From assembly GCF_024159025.1 (NCBI RefSeq), contig NZ_JAMYXC010000112.1, positions 1-64,000 of the forward strand: a stretch of DNA of 64,000 nt, read 5' to 3'. How positions within the stretch are numbered: the first letter of the stretch is position 1; every line of letters begins with the position of its first letter. This stretch comes from Limimaricola litoreus (GTDB lineage Bacteria > Pseudomonadota > Alphaproteobacteria > Rhodobacterales > Rhodobacteraceae). The translations under genes were made by a program, and so were the position numbers. Below, piece by piece: positions 43,440 through 53,012 of the stretch. A model generated the notes under the pieces. The model did no database searches and was not told the origin of the DNA. It worked only from the letters and a program-made list of their open reading frames with translations.

Positions 43440-43700
43440 ATGCACGATCCGTTCGATAAGCACCAGTCGGGGCTGGAAAGCCCGCCCACCCGCCTGTTCC
43501 AGATCCAACCCGATGACGCGGCCGATCTGCCGCAGGCGACGCGCGCGCTCAATGCCGCACAGGGCGGCGCGGTGAGGGTCACCTCGGTCGCGGGTGACGT
43601 CGCGACGCTGTATGTCGCCGCCGGATGCGCCTTTCCGGTTCGGGTCCGTCGGGTCTGGGCCACCGGCACCACGGCCACCGGTCTCGTGGGGCTCGGCTGA
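43440..43700 (+). CDS. Spike base protein, RCAP_rcc01079 family (GTA head-spike type)
   Basis: The 86-residue protein matches the small spike-base family named after Rhodobacter capsulatus rcc01079. It starts MHDPFDKHQSGLESP, continues with the AALPQATRALN-like stretch (DLPQATRALNAAQGG) and ends in a beta-rich tail CAFPVRVRRVWATGTTATGL. In R. capsulatus this family forms part of the head spikes of the gene transfer agent, which recognise capsule. GGAGGTCAGA precedes the ATG. Its stop overlaps the next gene's start (TGATG), so the two are a coupled pair. Confidence 0.8.
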   Translation: MHDPFDKHQSGLESPPTRLFQIQPDDAADLPQATRALNAAQGGAVRVTSVAGDVATLYVAAGCAFPVRVRRVWATGTTATGLVGLG

Positions 43701-45481
43701 TGCGGCTCACGACCGGGCTGGGGCTCGGGCCGAGCGTGGTCGCAGGCAGCCTGAACCTGCCGCGCGCGACTCACGTCTTCCTCATTGCGGGTCAGTCGAA
43801 CGCGACGGACCTGGGTGCCTGGGACGAGGGGCCGGATTGGCCCGAGGCGGCGTTCCAGCTGCAGCGCTGGTCACCGCTCGATCCGGTCGACCAGCAGCCG
43901 GCTGCGAACCTCGTCGCCGTGGGAGAAGCCCGGATCGTCGCGCCCTCGCGCCCGTTGCATCACCATTTCCGCACCAAGCCGGGGCATTATGGCTGGAGTC
44001 TGCAGTTCGCGCTCGATTATCTCGCGGATCGCCCGGACGTCGACCTGCTGCTGGTTCCTGCCGCGCGGGGTGGGACCGGTTTTGTCGATGACCGCTGGAA
44101 TCCCGGCGACGATCTCTACGTCGATGCGGTCTCGAGGGCGAACCGGGCCATGACGCTTGCGCCCCATGCCGTGTTCGCTGGCATCCTGTGGCATCAGGGC
44201 GAGGCCGAGACCGGGAGTGCGACCTCGGCCGATGCGCATGCAGGCAAGCTCGATGCGCTGATCGCCGGTCTTCGGCGCGACATTGCCGCGGCCGGGCCGA
44301 CGACTCCCTTCTTGCTCGGCGGGATGGTTCCGGAATGGGTCGCCGAGGATGCGCTTCGACAGCAGGTGCAGGCGCAGCTCGAAGCCACGCCGGACCGCGT
44401 GGCCCATGCGGCCTATGTCGAGACCTCGGCGACGGCCCCGGACCAGGTCGGCGGGGTGCATTTCGACGCGGCGTCCTTGCGGCTTCTGGGCGCACGATAT
44501 GCCCAGGCGCTTGGCGTGGCGGCGATCAATGTCGCTGCGGCGCCGGGTCAGGTGACCGATCTGCGCCTGACACCCGGCGACGGGCAGATTGCACTGAACT
44601 GGTCGCAACCGCCCATGAACCGCAGCGCGATCACGGATTACCTCGTCGAGGTGACGACGGATGGGGGCGAAACATGGTCGGTGCTGTCGGAGGGGGAGGG
44701 CCCCGAGGCGGGCCGGGTCCATACGGGCCTCGTCAACGGAACGCGCTACGGCTACCGGGTCACCGCGGTGAACGCGGTTGGACCGGGTCCGGTCAGCGGG
44801 ATCGAGAGCGCAACACCGACCGCGGCTGCGCCAGAGGCGGCCGAAGCGGATGCCCGGGGCCATTGGCTTTTCGGGGCCGACAACGTCAATGATGCCGATA
44901 TGCTGACGGGTCAGGTGCTTACTGCCAATGGCGCGCTGCCGCAGCGGGGTTCGAGTTTCCTGACGATCTCGGGGCAGGGGAATGGCCTGCTGTCGTCGGT
45001 TTCGGACAATGCGGCGATCACCATGGTGTTCGTGGTGCGCAAGCCCGGCGACGTCAACGCCATCCTCGGCGGCACGTTGAACCCGGGGTCGAGCCCGTCG
45101 CCGTCGGGAGCGAGCCCTTACTTTGCCTCAGCCAGCCTTTCCGTGAACAATCATGGGGGGGCGGGCAATGTCTCGCTCGACGCGAATGCACCGGCCAATG
45201 CGTGGCTGTTCATCGCAGTGTCGCTGGATCCGGCGGGCACGCGGGTCTATTTCGAAGGCGGAGCGGTCAACCGGGTCAATACGGGCACGACGTCTCGCGG
45301 GCCGGTCTCGCCCCGCGCGGTGGCGCTCGGCGACGTGCACTTCGATTCCGCGGCCTTTACCGGCGCGGTCGATTTCGCCGAAATGGCCGTCTGGCACTCG
45401 GCCAAGACCCTGAACGAGATCGAGGCGATCTACGACCGGAGCAAGACCCGTCTCGCGACGCGTGGCATCGATCTCGCCTGA
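43700..45481 (+). CDS. SGNH/sialate O-acetylesterase-like protein with Fn3 and LamG-like domains (putative spike partner)
   Basis: The 593-residue protein has an SGNH esterase domain (about 24-275): GQSN with Ser33, WHQGEAE at 164-170 and the closing His254 in GGVHFD. A fibronectin type III domain follows (about 278-375), then a LamG/concanavalin-like domain (about 395-590). No Sec signal is present. It is translationally coupled to the spike base protein. In R. capsulatus the rcc01079/01080 pair encodes head spikes that bind cell-surface polysaccharide, so this protein may deacetylate and bind a glycan. The start at 43700 replaces longer upstream frames. Confidence 0.82.
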   Translation: MRLTTGLGLGPSVVAGSLNLPRATHVFLIAGQSNATDLGAWDEGPDWPEAAFQLQRWSPLDPVDQQPAANLVAVGEARIVAPSRPLHHHFRTKPGHYGWSLQFALDYLADRPDVDLLLVPAARGGTGFVDDRWNPGDDLYVDAVSRANRAMTLAPHAVFAGILWHQGEAETGSATSADAHAGKLDALIAGLRRDIAAAGPTTPFLLGGMVPEWVAEDALRQQVQAQLEATPDRVAHAAYVETSATAPDQVGGVHFDAASLRLLGARYAQALGVAAINVAAAPGQVTDLRLTPGDGQIALNWSQPPMNRSAITDYLVEVTTDGGETWSVLSEGEGPEAGRVHTGLVNGTRYGYRVTAVNAVGPGPVSGIESATPTAAAPEAAEADARGHWLFGADNVNDADMLTGQVLTANGALPQRGSSFLTISGQGNGLLSSVSDNAAITMVFVVRKPGDVNAILGGTLNPGSSPSPSGASPYFASASLSVNNHGGAGNVSLDANAPANAWLFIAVSLDPAGTRVYFEGGAVNRVNTGTTSRGPVSPRAVALGDVHFDSAAFTGAVDFAEMAVWHSAKTLNEIEAIYDRSKTRLATRGIDLA

Positions 45482-45483
45482 GA

Positions 45484-47076
45484 TCACTCCGGTACGAAAC
45501 GAGGCAGTTTGGGCAGGACGTCTTGCATGATGCCGCGCAGGCGAGCATCGGCATCGGCTTCGCTCTCCTCTTCGCCAATCGGCGTAACGAACCGTACCAG
45601 CGCGCCGTCGGTGCGCTGGCGCACCAGCCCGTCATAAAGCACCATGGCCTTGGCGTAGACATCGTTCGTCATGCGCTCTCCGCGCTGCTCGAACCAGTAG
45701 TACACCAGCTGTTTCGACAGGCCCTTCTGGATGATCGCGCGGTTCAGCTCGAAGGTCCCATAGGTGGTGTCGGGGAAGGCGACCTCGTGTTTGTCAAAGC
45801 TGTAGACCTCCCAACCGCCCACGGGCAGGCAGACCTCGGGCGAATGGATCCCCTCGCCATGCGTCTGGTCATCGTAGAAAGCGCTGAAGAAGTGCACGTA
45901 TTCCGGCGCGTCGGGGTCGTAATAGCTGATGTTGGCGTAGTCGTCGGCACCGAGCACCTGCTCGACGGCGGGGTCGAGCGGGGTATGCGCGCCGCTCCAG
46001 TCGCCGATGGTACGCGGGAACAGGTCGAAGTTGTCGCGCGGCACCATCACCGCTTCGGGGCGCGGTGCCAGAATGAAGGTGAAGCCGACGGTGATGCACA
46101 GCAAGGCGGCGGCCATCAGGCCGAGACCCGAACGCAGGTTAGGCAGGCGCGCGAGCATCGGGCCGAGACCGTTGATGTCCAGATCGATCGCCTCGGTGAG
46201 GGGCAGGGGATTGCGCTGCGTGCGCTGTAGCACCACAGCCAGCAGGAACAGGATCCCGACGCAGCCGAGGAAGATCACCCAGCCTTCGAAGAAATGCATG
46301 AACCCTTCGGCCTGTTCGATGCCGTAGCGGTTCACGAGCACGCCGACGACGCCGATCCGGAAGGAGTTCATCAGCACGGTGAGCGGCGCGGCCGCGATCA
46401 ACAAGAGCGCTTTGTGCCACAGCGGACCGCGGTAGAGGATCGCGAAAAGGTAGGAAAAGCTCAGGATCGGGAAGAGATAACGCAAGCCCGAACAGGCCTC
46501 GGCCACCTGTAGCTTGTAGACGCCGAGATCGATGATGTTGCCTTCGAGATAGACCGGCACGCCGGCGAGGGCCACGAACCATACGCCCAGCTCGGAGCTG
46601 ACCCCCTGCAGGAAAATGTTCATCTTCCAGTAGATGATCTGCGGCAGCGGCAGCATGAAGACAAGGTGCAGCACCGGCAGCTGGTGGCGTCGGCCACGAC
46701 TCCAACCCATGCAGGTCAGAACCACGCCGCCGGTCCAGATGATGAAGCCGTAGGTGATGATGTCGGGGATCCGCGCGAGGTTGCCGAAAATGCCGATCAT
46801 CAGGCCGAACGCCACGACCACGATACCGGGCCAGCGGTTCATGGAGCTATCCGTCTGATGCGGCGTATCTCGCAACTCTCGCAAGAAGAGATAGAGCGAG
46901 ATGATCGGGATCAGAGGTCCATGGCTGTATTCCGGCGTGCTCCAGGCATAGGCCAGAGACTCCAGCCCGAGCCAGAACACCGGAACGGCCCCGGCCACCA
47001 GCAACAGGAACCAGACGAAGCCAAAGCCCTTGCCGCGACTTGCGGAAAGGGTCGGGGCGGTACTGGCGTCTGTCAT
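45484..47076 (-). CDS. xrtD: Exosortase XrtD (VPLPA-CTERM specific) fused to EpsI domain
   Basis: The 530-residue protein has an eight-helix exosortase domain with the catalytic triad Cys195 (EACSGLRY), Arg240 (NSFRIG) and His261 (FMHFF). After residue 300 a further helix leads to a periplasmic EpsI-type domain (about 330-520; [13 protein letters not shown] and [13 protein letters not shown]). This architecture defines exosortase D, which cleaves VPLPA-CTERM tails. Two such substrates are encoded in the window, at 32910 and 56393. The gene heads a minus-strand group but ends tail to tail with the spike pair, 2 bp apart. Confidence 0.92.
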   Translation of the reverse strand: MTDASTAPTLSASRGKGFGFVWFLLLVAGAVPVFWLGLESLAYAWSTPEYSHGPLIPIISLYLFLRELRDTPHQTDSSMNRWPGIVVVAFGLMIGIFGNLARIPDIITYGFIIWTGGVVLTCMGWSRGRRHQLPVLHLVFMLPLPQIIYWKMNIFLQGVSSELGVWFVALAGVPVYLEGNIIDLGVYKLQVAEACSGLRYLFPILSFSYLFAILYRGPLWHKALLLIAAAPLTVLMNSFRIGVVGVLVNRYGIEQAEGFMHFFEGWVIFLGCVGILFLLAVVLQRTQRNPLPLTEAIDLDINGLGPMLARLPNLRSGLGLMAAALLCITVGFTFILAPRPEAVMVPRDNFDLFPRTIGDWSGAHTPLDPAVEQVLGADDYANISYYDPDAPEYVHFFSAFYDDQTHGEGIHSPEVCLPVGGWEVYSFDKHEVAFPDTTYGTFELNRAIIQKGLSKQLVYYWFEQRGERMTNDVYAKAMVLYDGLVRQRTDGALVRFVTPIGEEESEADADARLRGIMQDVLPKLPRFVPE

Positions 47077-47179
47077 GGAAGGATCCTCGGGCGAAACACT
47101 GTCATCACTGGCATCGGCCGTATCATAACAGCCGACGCAGCGAGCGCAGCTGGTTTCTGACCTGTCTCACGAGCCGCAT

Positions 47180-48550
47180 TCAGAATGGCAGGTCGAAGGC
47201 TCGCCCCAGGCTGATGAAGATGCTGCTGTCGTCATTGTCGGCGCCATCGCTGGCGCGGCTGTCGAAGCGGTATCCGGTGTTCACCGCCAGCTTCTCGGTC
47301 AGCGCATAGTTCACGCTTGTCGAGAGGCTGGACCGCGAATCGCCGTCCGAGTCCACATAGGCGCCGTTCAGGCCGATCGACAGCGTTTCGGTCAGGGGCC
47401 GCGCGTAGCTTGCCGATAGCTGGTTCACGAGCCTCTCTTCCTGATCGACGCCGATTAGCGTGGCGCTGCGCGAGTAGGTAAGCCCGAGTTGGCCAGTCCC
47501 GAGCGGACGATTGAGCCCGAGCGTCGCGACCGTGTCGATCTCGCCGGTGTCCTCGGGGCGGGTCACGCCGATCGTGGCATTGAGGCTACCGCCGTTCGCA
47601 AGCGAAAGGCTGCGTCCGATCTGCGCGTTGACGCGGGTGCCACTCAACGTGGTGTCTGCCGCGATCGACGCGGAGATCGCGCCATTGGGCCTGTCGATGC
47701 CAAGATCGAGGCTGCCGGTCAAACCTTCGATGCGCTCGGTGCCCGCGATGGTTTCGGTCTCGGTGCTCGAAACGCCGATGGACGCCCCCAGACTCAGATC
47801 CTCTCGCAGCTTGCGGGTGAGGCCAAAGCTCAACGATTGCCGCAGCCGCTCGGTCTCTTCGATATCCTCGGCTTCGTAGAGCGAAGCCGAGGCCGCGAGA
47901 TTGCCTTGCATGACGGGCGAGAACCGCAGCCCCACACCCAGATTCGCGCCAATCGTGCGCGAATCGAACAGCGCGTCCGTGTCGACGCCCACATAGTCTC
48001 GTCCCGAGAGGTCGAGCCCGAACGATAGCGTCAGCGGGGCTTGCTTGCGCGCGTTGACCTGCACCGAGGCGCTGTAATCGCGTCGCTCGCCGCTGCCCTG
48101 AAGCTGGAAGATGTCGTCGGGCAGGAGCAGGTTGCCCTCTTCATCGACGAATATGTCGAGCAGCCGCAGATAGGTTATGTCGTCGCGCCGGAAGCTGGCC
48201 GCGACGGCGATGTCGGCATCGGCGGCCCGGCGCGCGTATCGCAATTGCAGGCGTGGCTGATCGAACTCGCTCTCGGCTCCGCCGGAGCCGTCGCCCGCAA
48301 TGCGAAGCGCCGTGCCCGTGTCGAAGCTCAGGTCGGTGATCGCCGTCTTGAGGCTTGTCTTGAACCCCAAGCTGGTGGTCGACAGCAGGATCGACTCATC
48401 AGTGGTGCCGGAGGTGTCGCCGTAGCTGAGGGTTTGCCCGAGCGAGAAGCGCAGCGACCGCGGCAACTCCTGTTCCTGGGCGAGCAGGGGGCCCACCACG
48501 GCAAGCGGCAGGACCGAAAGGGCAAGAAGGCCAGCAACGCGGGATTTCAT
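47180..48550 (-). CDS. Outer-membrane beta-barrel protein of the exosortase/EPS locus
   Basis: The 456-residue protein has a Sec signal peptide (cleavage near AQE, residue 25) and many alternating amphipathic strands such as SLSFGLTRKLREDLSLGASIG. It ends in Phe (RAFDLPF), the C-terminal barrel signature. Similar barrels accompany exosortase loci and may form the outer-membrane pore or the secretin partner for exopolysaccharide. GGAGG precedes the ATG. It lies 28 bp downstream of the Wza-like gene in one minus-strand operon. Confidence 0.83.
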   Translation of the reverse strand: MKSRVAGLLALSVLPLAVVGPLLAQEQELPRSLRFSLGQTLSYGDTSGTTDESILLSTTSLGFKTSLKTAITDLSFDTGTALRIAGDGSGGAESEFDQPRLQLRYARRAADADIAVAASFRRDDITYLRLLDIFVDEEGNLLLPDDIFQLQGSGERRDYSASVQVNARKQAPLTLSFGLDLSGRDYVGVDTDALFDSRTIGANLGVGLRFSPVMQGNLAASASLYEAEDIEETERLRQSLSFGLTRKLREDLSLGASIGVSSTETETIAGTERIEGLTGSLDLGIDRPNGAISASIAADTTLSGTRVNAQIGRSLSLANGGSLNATIGVTRPEDTGEIDTVATLGLNRPLGTGQLGLTYSRSATLIGVDQEERLVNQLSASYARPLTETLSIGLNGAYVDSDGDSRSSLSTSVNYALTEKLAVNTGYRFDSRASDGADNDDSSIFISLGRAFDLPF

Positions 48551-48578
48551 CTGGATCGACCTCCGGCGCAGCACCGCG

Positions 48579-49184
48579 TCATTCGAACAAGCGGCGCTGC
48601 GGCACGACAAGCACGTCACCGTCGAGGATGGTGAAGTTGCTTAACAGCGCCGCGCCGCGCAGCAGGGCGTCGTAGTCGATCAGAATGATCTGCGTGGTGC
48701 CATCGGGGTTGGTGCGGCGCAGCTGCAGACGCTTGGTGGCGGCGAAGGGACCGAAATCACCCGCTAGGGCCAGGAACTGCAGCAGCTTGGTGCCTTCGGG
48801 CATCGACCGAACGCCGGGGTTGCCGATCTCGCCGGTCACGAAGGCGGTGATGACCGGGTCTACCCGTTCGGGCAGGGGGGGCTCCTCTTCGGGCGTGGCA
48901 AGTGCGGCGACGCCGACAAAGACCGTTGGCGGCACGGCAAAGTTCGGCGCCAGCGCGGTCGAAATGTTTCGCTCGATCTGGCTGAGCGACCGCCCGGCGG
49001 CCCGTATCGTGCCTGCGAGCGGGACGTTGATCGTCCCATCGGGCAGAACGAAGGTCTGCCGGTTGATCGAAGGATCTTCGAGCACTTCGATGGTGACAGT
49101 ATCGCCCGGCTTGAGCTGATAGTTCTGCGCTGAAGCGCTGATGGTGGTCAGCAGCAATGCGGCGACCGCGAATAGGATTCTCAT
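48579..49184 (-). CDS. Polysaccharide export protein (Wza/GumB-like)
   Basis: The 201-residue exported protein has a Sec signal (cleavage near ASA/QN) and a Poly_export domain starting YQLKPGDTVTIEVLEDPSIN at about 22. A SLBB-like domain (ITAFVTGEIGNPG) follows near 115. No lipobox Cys is seen, unlike Wza. It would form the periplasmic/outer-membrane channel base for exopolysaccharide and probably works with the barrel protein encoded next. Confidence 0.88.
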   Translation of the reverse strand: MRILFAVAALLLTTISASAQNYQLKPGDTVTIEVLEDPSINRQTFVLPDGTINVPLAGTIRAAGRSLSQIERNISTALAPNFAVPPTVFVGVAALATPEEEPPLPERVDPVITAFVTGEIGNPGVRSMPEGTKLLQFLALAGDFGPFAATKRLQLRRTNPDGTTQIILIDYDALLRGAALLSNFTILDGDVLVVPQRRLFE

Positions 49185-49332
49185 GACTCGACCTCAAGCT
49201 TCAACTGGCAGGGTTTAACACCCCCTTTGGTTCTGACTAAGCGATAAATGGGTCAGCGCACAGGACAGCCTTGGCCGGAGGGGTTGGACAGCCGGCCGTG
49301 TCGCAGCGCTACAACAGGTGCTCCGTGATCTC

Positions 49333-51822
49333 TCATTGTGCCGAAGTGTCATCCGAAGGCGCATTCTCCGAGGGAGCGGAAGGCGCGGGCGAGCCGGAGG
49401 TCTCGAGCCGCTCACGCGCCTCCTCCACAGCCTTTGCGACCGTGCTATCTGCGGGAGCCAGTTCGTGGGCGCGCTCCAGCACCTCGCGCGCTTCGTCCCG
49501 CCTTCCGGCTTCGATATAGGCGAGGCCGAGGTGAAGCTGCGTTTCGGGGTGGTCGGGCATGCCGGCGGCGGCGGGTTCGAGGTAAGCCAGGGCCTCTTCG
49601 ACATCTCCGCGACGCAACGCGATCCAGCCATAGGTGTCTTGCAGAGGCGGAATCTCGGTATCGCGCAGGCGGCGGGCGATGACCTGTGCGCGCTCGAGAG
49701 CCTCCGGGCTTTCATCCGTCGTGGAGAGCAGGCTGGCGAGGTTGTTGGCCACGAGCAGGTTCGAGCTGTCCTCGGCGTAGAGCTCTTCGTAGATCTCGAT
49801 GGCTCCGGCAAGATCGCCGCGCGCTTCGGCGCGATTGGCCTGCATCAGTCGCAGGCTGGGCTCACCGGTGGCCTCGATCCCCGCAGCGATCACGACGTCC
49901 GCCTCGTCATCTTTTCCCTGACCGAGCAAGGCCAGCGCAAGGGCCCGGTGGAAGCGGGGCGTCTTCGGAGACGCCTCGATCAGTTCGCGATAGGTAGCGA
50001 TCGCGGCGGCGTCATTCCCCGTGGCGAGGTCGAGCCCGGCTTGCAGGAACCGGTATTCCAGGCTCTCGGGCTCCCGTTCGAGCTGCGTCTCGAGATAGGC
50101 CTTCGCCTCGTCGACCTTGTTCTCGCGCAGCATGTTCTGGATCACCAGCGCAGCGGCCTGAGGTCCGGCCGCGCCTGTGTCGAGCATCTCTTGCAGATAG
50201 GCGTTGGTCTCGTCCAGCCGGTTCTGACCTTGCAGCGCGGCGGTGCGCAGCCCAAGGGCGGTCTGCTGCGCCTCCGGGTTCTGGAACTGGGCGAGGCGCG
50301 CCGCGATCTCTTCGACACGGCGCCAATCCTGTTCGCGCAGGAAGAGCTGGCCCATTTCGATCAACAGCGGATGGGCGCCCGGGTTCCGCCGCAGCGACGC
50401 AGCGAGCACCTGCTCGGCCTGATCGGGTTGATTGCGCTGAACCAGAAAGCGGGCATAATCGATTGCCGTCTCGGGGGTGTAATTCGACGATTCCACCGCA
50501 AGCGACAGGCGTTCCCCCGCGAGTTGATAGTTGCCCTCGCGCTCGTGGGCATCGGCCAGGAGCGCGAGCGTTTCGACGTCTCGCGGTTCCTGATCGAGCG
50601 CGACGCGCAGCGCGGCGATGGCCTCGCCGGTCTTGTCGGTCTCGATCAGCCAACCGGCGCGCATCTTCAGCGCCCCGACGTTCGACGGATCCTGTGTCAG
50701 CACCTCTTCGATCAGCGCACGCGCGCCCACGCGGTCGCCTTGGCTTTCGAGCACCCGTGCCAAGGTGATCCGGATCCTGTCCGTCTGCGGGGAAGGTTCA
50801 GCGGTGTCGATGATTTCGCGCAGCAGGGCCACCGCTTCGTCGGTGCGTCCGTCCTGGAGCATAAGACCGGCGCGCAGGCTGCCGAAGAGGGCCTGATTCT
50901 CGCCAGCTTCGATCAGCTTGTCGACCTCGGTCATGGCGGCGTCGGGCCCCTGCGTCACGCGCAGGAACTCGACAACCGTGGCCAGCGCCCCATCGCGGTC
51001 GGCCGGGTCCGCGCGTTCGGCCTCACCACGCAGGAATGCCTCGGCCTCGTCGAGCTTTCCAGCTTCCAGATACCAGCGGATGAGACGCTCGCGAATGCGC
51101 TCGTTCTCGGGAAATTGACGGAAGATCTCTTCGAGGTGGGCGCCGATGTCGTCCGATCGCCCCATCGCGTCGAGCAATGTCAGCTTCAGCTCATGGTAGC
51201 TGAGATCATCGGGCTGCAGGGTGATTGCGCGTTCGACCTCACGCAGTGCCGCTACCTCATCTTCTGCACGCAGCAACGCATCGATCCGCACCTGAAGTGG
51301 CGGGATCTGCGTGTCGTCCCGGGCCAGAACGATTTCGGCCTGTTTCAGGGCTTCGGCCCGCAGATCGGCGTCGTCATCCTCGATGCCCCGCTGATAGTCG
51401 ACAGCTGATTTGAGCCCCATCAGGGTCAGGTCGTCGGGGGCGGCCTCCAAAGCGCGCGGCAGGTATTTGCGGGCGTTCGGCCAATCGGTATTGGCGACGG
51501 CCAGCGCGCTGAATTCGCTCAGGGCTTCGATATTGTTCGGGAATTGCTGCACCAGCCGCAGATACTGCTTGTAGGCATCGCCACGAGCGGATGTCTGGTT
51601 CAGCAGCCGGGCGTAGAGCAGCCGCGCCTCCTCGTGATCCGGGTCGAGCTTGAACACGTTGCGCAATTCGACCATCGCGCGGCTGGGATCGCCTGCCTCG
51701 GCAAGCTCGACCCCGGAGGCGTAGTGTCGCGCCGCGCGCTCTTCCGAACTTTCGCAGGCACCGAGGGCCGCCAACAGGGCAAAGGCCAGCATCGGTTTTC
51801 TCAGGGAAGCAGAGATGCGCAT
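49333..51822 (-). CDS. prsT: TPR-repeat lipoprotein of the exosortase/EPS system (PrsT-like)
   Basis: The 829-residue lipoprotein has lipobox LGAC with Cys23. About twenty tetratricopeptide-like helical pairs follow (for example LDPDHEEARLLYARLLN). PrsT-type TPR lipoproteins are regular members of PEP-CTERM exopolysaccharide loci, where they may organise export or sorting at the membrane. A Pro/Ser-rich tail ends the protein. It lies upstream of the Wza-like gene and downstream of the ExoY-like transferase on the same strand. Confidence 0.85.
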   Translation of the reverse strand: MRISASLRKPMLAFALLAALGACESSEERAARHYASGVELAEAGDPSRAMVELRNVFKLDPDHEEARLLYARLLNQTSARGDAYKQYLRLVQQFPNNIEALSEFSALAVANTDWPNARKYLPRALEAAPDDLTLMGLKSAVDYQRGIEDDDADLRAEALKQAEIVLARDDTQIPPLQVRIDALLRAEDEVAALREVERAITLQPDDLSYHELKLTLLDAMGRSDDIGAHLEEIFRQFPENERIRERLIRWYLEAGKLDEAEAFLRGEAERADPADRDGALATVVEFLRVTQGPDAAMTEVDKLIEAGENQALFGSLRAGLMLQDGRTDEAVALLREIIDTAEPSPQTDRIRITLARVLESQGDRVGARALIEEVLTQDPSNVGALKMRAGWLIETDKTGEAIAALRVALDQEPRDVETLALLADAHEREGNYQLAGERLSLAVESSNYTPETAIDYARFLVQRNQPDQAEQVLAASLRRNPGAHPLLIEMGQLFLREQDWRRVEEIAARLAQFQNPEAQQTALGLRTAALQGQNRLDETNAYLQEMLDTGAAGPQAAALVIQNMLRENKVDEAKAYLETQLEREPESLEYRFLQAGLDLATGNDAAAIATYRELIEASPKTPRFHRALALALLGQGKDDEADVVIAAGIEATGEPSLRLMQANRAEARGDLAGAIEIYEELYAEDSSNLLVANNLASLLSTTDESPEALERAQVIARRLRDTEIPPLQDTYGWIALRRGDVEEALAYLEPAAAGMPDHPETQLHLGLAYIEAGRRDEAREVLERAHELAPADSTVAKAVEEARERLETSGSPAPSAPSENAPSDDTSAQ

Positions 51823-51909
51823 GATGTTTCAGTCCGGGCTACGAATGAATGCAGTTTGCGCAATCAATGCCACAGGCTCTCGATCGATGCGAGGGTCAAT
51901 GGTGCGGGG

Positions 51910-52578
51910 TCAGCAGCCCGTTCTTTTCAGCACCACGCTACAGGTCGCACCGAGGATCGCGATGTCGGTCGTCAGCGACAGTCGTGCGGCGTAATCATTG
52001 TCGAAAACCGCGCGGCTCGAAAAGGACGAAGCATTGCGCTCGGAAATTTGCCAGCTGCCGGTGATGCCGGGGCGCAGCGTGTAGTAGGCCTCTCCGCTAT
52101 AAAGCGTCTTTTGTTCGGGCAGCATCGGCCGGGGACCCACGAGGGACATATCGCCGGTCAACACGTTCAGCAGCTGCGGCAGTTCGTCGAGCGAGCTGGA
52201 GCGCAATACCCGGCCAATCGGGGTGATGCGCGGGTCGTTGGAGAGCTTTTGCTTGCTGTTCCATTCTTCGCGGCTTGCCTGATTTTCCGTCAGATGCGCT
52301 TGCAGACGCGCCTCGGCGTCGCGCACCATGCTGCGAAGCTTCCACATCGTGAAGATCCGACCCCCGCGACCGACACGACGCTGGCGATAGAAGGGCTTGC
52401 CCCCATCCTGAAGGAAGACCGCAAAGGCCAGCAACAGCACCACGGGAAGCACCGCAGGCAGGCTGAGCAGAACCAGTGTCAGGTCGAGTAAACGCTTGGT
52501 ATATTGAGAGTAGAACTTGCTGCGCTTGGTCGTGGTGCCGAGGTCCGGACGGGATAGTTCAGGAAAATGGACTGTCAT
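51910..52578 (-). CDS. Initiating sugar transferase (ExoY/WcaJ C-terminal type)
   Basis: The 222-residue protein has one N-terminal membrane-associated helix (TKRLLDLTLVLLSLPAVLPVVLLL) and the catalytic bacterial sugar transferase domain. Signature segments are KLRSMVRDAE (with the Arg/Asp-rich patch), LRSSSLDELPQL and GDMSLVGPRP near 155-164. It moves a sugar-1-phosphate from UDP-sugar to undecaprenyl phosphate, the first step of exopolysaccharide assembly. The short form has no extra helices, like PglC/ExoY. It is first in the minus-strand export operon. Confidence 0.92.
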   Translation of the reverse strand: MTVHFPELSRPDLGTTTKRSKFYSQYTKRLLDLTLVLLSLPAVLPVVLLLAFAVFLQDGGKPFYRQRRVGRGGRIFTMWKLRSMVRDAEARLQAHLTENQASREEWNSKQKLSNDPRITPIGRVLRSSSLDELPQLLNVLTGDMSLVGPRPMLPEQKTLYSGEAYYTLRPGITGSWQISERNASSFSSRAVFDNDYAARLSLTTDIAILGATCSVVLKRTGC

Positions 52579-53012
52579 TTGCAAAACTCTCACATGCCTG
52601 AGCCTGGTGGCCCACCTAATACACTCGCTTCACCGGACCACTTGACCGTCAAAAAGCCGGGTCTCTTCTGGTGCGCCGATAACGACCAACATCTAGTACG
52701 GCATACTTAGCCCACGTGCGCCATGGTGGCAACCAAGTCTCGCCACATTTCTGGCCCAATTAGATGCACAAAACCCAGTGAATCCTAGGGATTGTTCCGA
52801 TGGCGGCGTCAGTGGGGCCACGTGTTTACGTGGCGAGGGGGACAGCATATTGTCACCAAGGTATCCTACCAGCGCCTTGTTGACTTGAAATCTTGCGGCA
52901 GGTGCGAAACACCGTGGCACGGACCCGCTCTCGGGGGCGGTAGACGGTCGCATCGGGCGTCCGGTTTGTGTGAATGGGGCTCTCTGCAGGAGTCGTTGAG
53001 GTCAGGAGCGCC
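52579..53012. promoter_or_regulatory. Divergent promoter region of the EPS operons
   Basis: This is a 434-bp gene-free stretch between the ExoY-like and ATPase genes. On the plus strand TTTACG (52825-52830), a 17-nt spacer and TATTGT (52848-52853) make a possible promoter for the ATPase/chain-length operon. AT-rich DNA at 52670-52700 may hold the leftward promoter. No palindromic operator stood out. Confidence 0.35.

Noticed and set aside
43440-45481. A prophage at this position
   Set aside because: Only the spike-like pair is present. No capsid, terminase, portal, integrase or lysis gene occurs nearby.
49318-51408. Long plus-strand frame opposite the TPR lipoprotein
   Set aside because: Antisense to a clear lipoprotein with lipobox and TPR periodicity.
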